Assembly (NCBI GenBank): GCA_903903715.1
Contig: CAIUZX010000214.1
Coordinates: forward strand, 1 to 7,339
Length of the DNA stretch: 7,339 bases
Direction of reading: 5' to 3'
Source of the DNA: an uncultured Caulobacterales bacterium
GTDB lineage: Bacteria > Pseudomonadota > Alphaproteobacteria > Caulobacterales > Caulobacteraceae
This document shows, one piece after another, positions 6,200-7,339 of this stretch. A model generated the notes under the pieces. It ran no database searches. It had not been told where the DNA came from and was given only the letters and a program-made list of their open reading frames with translations. Position 1 is the stretch's first letter. Each line of letters opens with the position of its first letter. The position numbers were made by a program, and so were the translations under genes.

Positions 6200-6228
6200 T
6201 TGACGAAAACCCTCGTTAACGACTAAGA
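6200..6228 (+). promoter_or_regulatory. candidate phasin promoter
   Basis: TTGACG (6200-6205) and CTAAGA (6223-6228) are spaced by 17 bases; the -35 matches the alphaproteobacterial consensus and the -10 region (ACTAAGAA) partly matches CTANAW. Transcription would start near 6235, leaving a leader of about 85 bases. The -35 and spacer are covered by two near-identical 11-base repeats, CTCGTTGACGA (6196-6206) and CTCGTTAACGA (6212-6222), the second containing a perfect 10-bp palindrome. These could be operator half-sites. Confidence 0.42.
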
Positions 6229-6319
6229 AAGCGCCACAGGTCGAACGGCGAACGTTGGCCCAAGTGTTTCTCGGGCGGCGTATCCGGCCCTTCCAACCCT
6301 TTAATTTGGAGATTTCCCC

Positions 6320-6757
6320 ATGGCTGACGGCGCTGAACACATCAAGGCGACGGTTGATCAAGTCACTGCGGCCGGCAATCAGGCGTTCAAGGACGCCGCC
6401 GACAAGTCGCTCTCGGCTCTGAACGACATGAACGCGCACTCCAAGAAGAACCTCGAAGCGATGATCGCTTCGGTGACCGCCGCGACCAAGGGCGCTGAAG
6501 CTCTGGGCGCTCAGGCGATGGCCTTCACCAAGAAGACCGTCGAAGACAACACCTCCGCCGCCAAGGCCCTCGCCGGCGCGCGCAGCATCCAGGAAGTCGT
6601 CGAGCTGCAGACCAGCTTCGCGAAGACCGCGATGGAATCCTACATCGCTCAGATGAACTACGCCTCGGAAATCGTCGCCTCGGCGGTGAAGGACACGATC
6701 AAGCCGCTCAACGAGCGCGCGACGAGCCTCGTCGAAGCGGTTCAATCGAAGAAGTAA
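6320..6757 (+). CDS. phasin family protein (Phasin_2), polyhydroxyalkanoate granule-associated
   Basis: A 145-residue cytoplasmic protein of typical phasin size, without signal peptide or membrane helix. It is rich in Ala and Lys, has no Cys, and should be almost entirely alpha-helical. The middle to C-terminal part (about residues 80-140: AKALAGARSIQEVVELQTSF, then YIAQMNYASEIVASAVKDT) matches the Phasin_2 pattern, with the characteristic E-x-Q-x-x-F-x-K segment. Phasins coat PHA granules through amphipathic helices and control granule number and size; some Phasin_2 proteins are multicopy in Alphaproteobacteria and may not all be granule-bound. No pha synthesis gene is visible, so the link to PHA rests on the family alone. 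ATG 6320 is preceded by GGAGA at 6308-6312, seven bases away. The gene has its own promoter region and strong terminator, so it is probably monocistronic and well expressed. Confidence 0.88.
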   Translation: MADGAEHIKATVDQVTAAGNQAFKDAADKSLSALNDMNAHSKKNLEAMIASVTAATKGAEALGAQAMAFTKKTVEDNTSAAKALAGARSIQEVVELQTSFAKTAMESYIAQMNYASEIVASAVKDTIKPLNERATSLVEAVQSKK

Positions 6758-6763
6758 GCGTCC

Positions 6764-6777
6764 TCAAACGCGTTTGA
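6764..6777. repeat. 14-bp perfect palindrome TCAAACGCGTTTGA
   Basis: A perfect 14-bp palindrome begins six bases after the phasin stop codon and sixteen bases before the terminator stem. It could be a small dimeric-protein site or a 3'-UTR element; with no loop it is a poor RNA hairpin. Nothing else supports a function. Confidence 0.5.
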
Positions 6778-6793
6778 AAAGTCAGTAGCGTCC

Positions 6794-6825
6794 GGCCCCG
6801 GGGAGTAGTCCCGGGGCCTTTTTTT
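6794..6825 (+). terminator. strong intrinsic terminator of the phasin gene
   Basis: GGCCCCGGG (6794-6802) pairs perfectly with CCCGGGGCC (6810-6818) around a seven-base loop, giving a 9-bp all-GC stem followed directly by seven T residues (6819-6825). This is a textbook rho-independent terminator 36 bases past the phasin stop, separating it from the next gene. Confidence 0.93.
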
Positions 6826-6895
6826 GTCTCGTCCCGATCCAATGACGAACGCAATCAATCTTGGCCGCCGTCGCCCGGGGTGTAAGCTCGCGGCC

Positions 6896-7339
6896 ATGAC
6901 CTCGATCTCCGACGCCCTCGACAAAGCTTTCGCCGTGCAGGCCCGCGGCTGCGTGGCGCTGGGGTCCCCGTTTTCCGCGGTCGTGCTTGACCTGATGCGC
7001 GAGAACGGGCTGGCGGGCGGCGTTATGGCGCGGCTGATGGCGCCCTTCGCCGCGCTCGACTTTCCAGGGCACATGGCGGCGGCGACGCCGCTGCGGCCTT
7101 TGGGCTTTGTCCATGACATGGTGCTGAGCGGGGAGGCGGCGGAGCTTGCGGCGCTCTATCCTCCGGCGGCTCAGTCGGCGGACCGCGACGCGCTCGCCCC
7201 CGCCCTGAAGCGGCTGTTCGAAACGCGCTTCGCAGACGCTGAAGACTTTGTGAGCTCCCCGCCGCAGACGAACGAGGTGCGGCGCACGCTGTGCCTGCTG
7301 GGCGGGTTCACGACGATTGCGCAGGAGACGGGTTTGCCC
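6896..7339 (+). CDS. DUF2332 family protein, N-terminal part (3' end outside window)
   Basis: The frame opens at ATG 6896 and stays open to the window edge, giving 148 residues. It starts MTSISDALDKAFAVQARGCV, followed by ALGSPF at 21-26, and has SPPQTNEVRR at 121-130. The ALGSP-x segment near the N-terminus and the SPPQTNEV-x-R segment are hallmarks of DUF2332, whose members are generally over 300 residues, so more than half is probably missing. The function is unknown. Composition suggests a soluble Ala/Leu-rich cytoplasmic protein with no signal peptide. No strong Shine-Dalgarno is seen (GGGG at 6877-6880 is far from the start), so the start could be off by a few codons, though the conserved ALGSP lies at the expected distance. 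It follows the phasin terminator and is probably transcribed separately. Confidence 0.8.
   Translation, partial: MTSISDALDKAFAVQARGCVALGSPFSAVVLDLMRENGLAGGVMARLMAPFAALDFPGHMAAATPLRPLGFVHDMVLSGEAAELAALYPPAAQSADRDALAPALKRLFETRFADAEDFVSSPPQTNEVRRTLCLLGGFTTIAQETGLP

Noticed and set aside
5875..6219. 114-residue plus-strand open frame over the carboxypeptidase start
   Set aside because: Antisense to the signal peptide and the intergenic dyads, no family-like segments, and no Shine-Dalgarno recognised.
6176..6745. 189-residue minus-strand open frame across the phasin gene
   Set aside because: It covers the phasin gene in antisense and runs through its promoter and dyads; no family resemblance, while the phasin frame has a good ribosome site and motif.

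Overview
The window is GC-rich with dense, GC-biased coding and looks like a chromosomal segment of an alphaproteobacterium, most likely Caulobacterales (Caulobacter, Brevundimonas or Phenylobacterium type). The assignment is an inference from family content and style: a Phasin_2 protein, a DUF1295/DUF2177/Cfa lipid cluster, and a carboxypeptidase with a C-terminal SPOR domain. No rRNA, tRNA, CRISPR array, insertion sequence or phage gene was recognised.

Region 1 (2-2014, + strand) is a tight membrane-lipid operon: the end of a DUF1295 protein, a four-helix DUF2177 protein, and a full-length cyclopropane-fatty-acid-synthase-like SAM methyltransferase. Junctions are ATGA overlaps; a possible 17-codon micro-ORF bridges the only gap. 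The methyltransferase lacks two of the bicarbonate-site residues of E. coli Cfa (Cys to Ser, His to Gln). It may therefore make a methylated alkene chain (UfaM-like) rather than a cyclopropane.

Region 2 (2131-5991) is a cell-wall block. An LdtD/YcbB-type L,D-transpeptidase is followed by a Tat-exported DUF882/M15 peptidase of the MepK/YcbK type, in the same order as in E. coli. Facing them on the minus strand is a D-Ala-D-Ala carboxypeptidase with a Cys/His-rich linker and a SPOR domain. Together they could set tetrapeptide supply, form 3-3 cross-links and cleave them.

Region 3 (5992-6825) is a 328-base divergent intergenic region with two adjacent dyads and a likely promoter, then a phasin gene closed by a 14-bp palindrome and a strong intrinsic terminator. 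Region 4 (6896-7339) is the start of a DUF2332 gene that runs off the window.

Most of the window is ordinary. The points that deserve a second look are the altered Cfa active site, the symmetric elements upstream of the phasin gene, and the Cys/His-rich linker of the carboxypeptidase. No wholly new system is evident.
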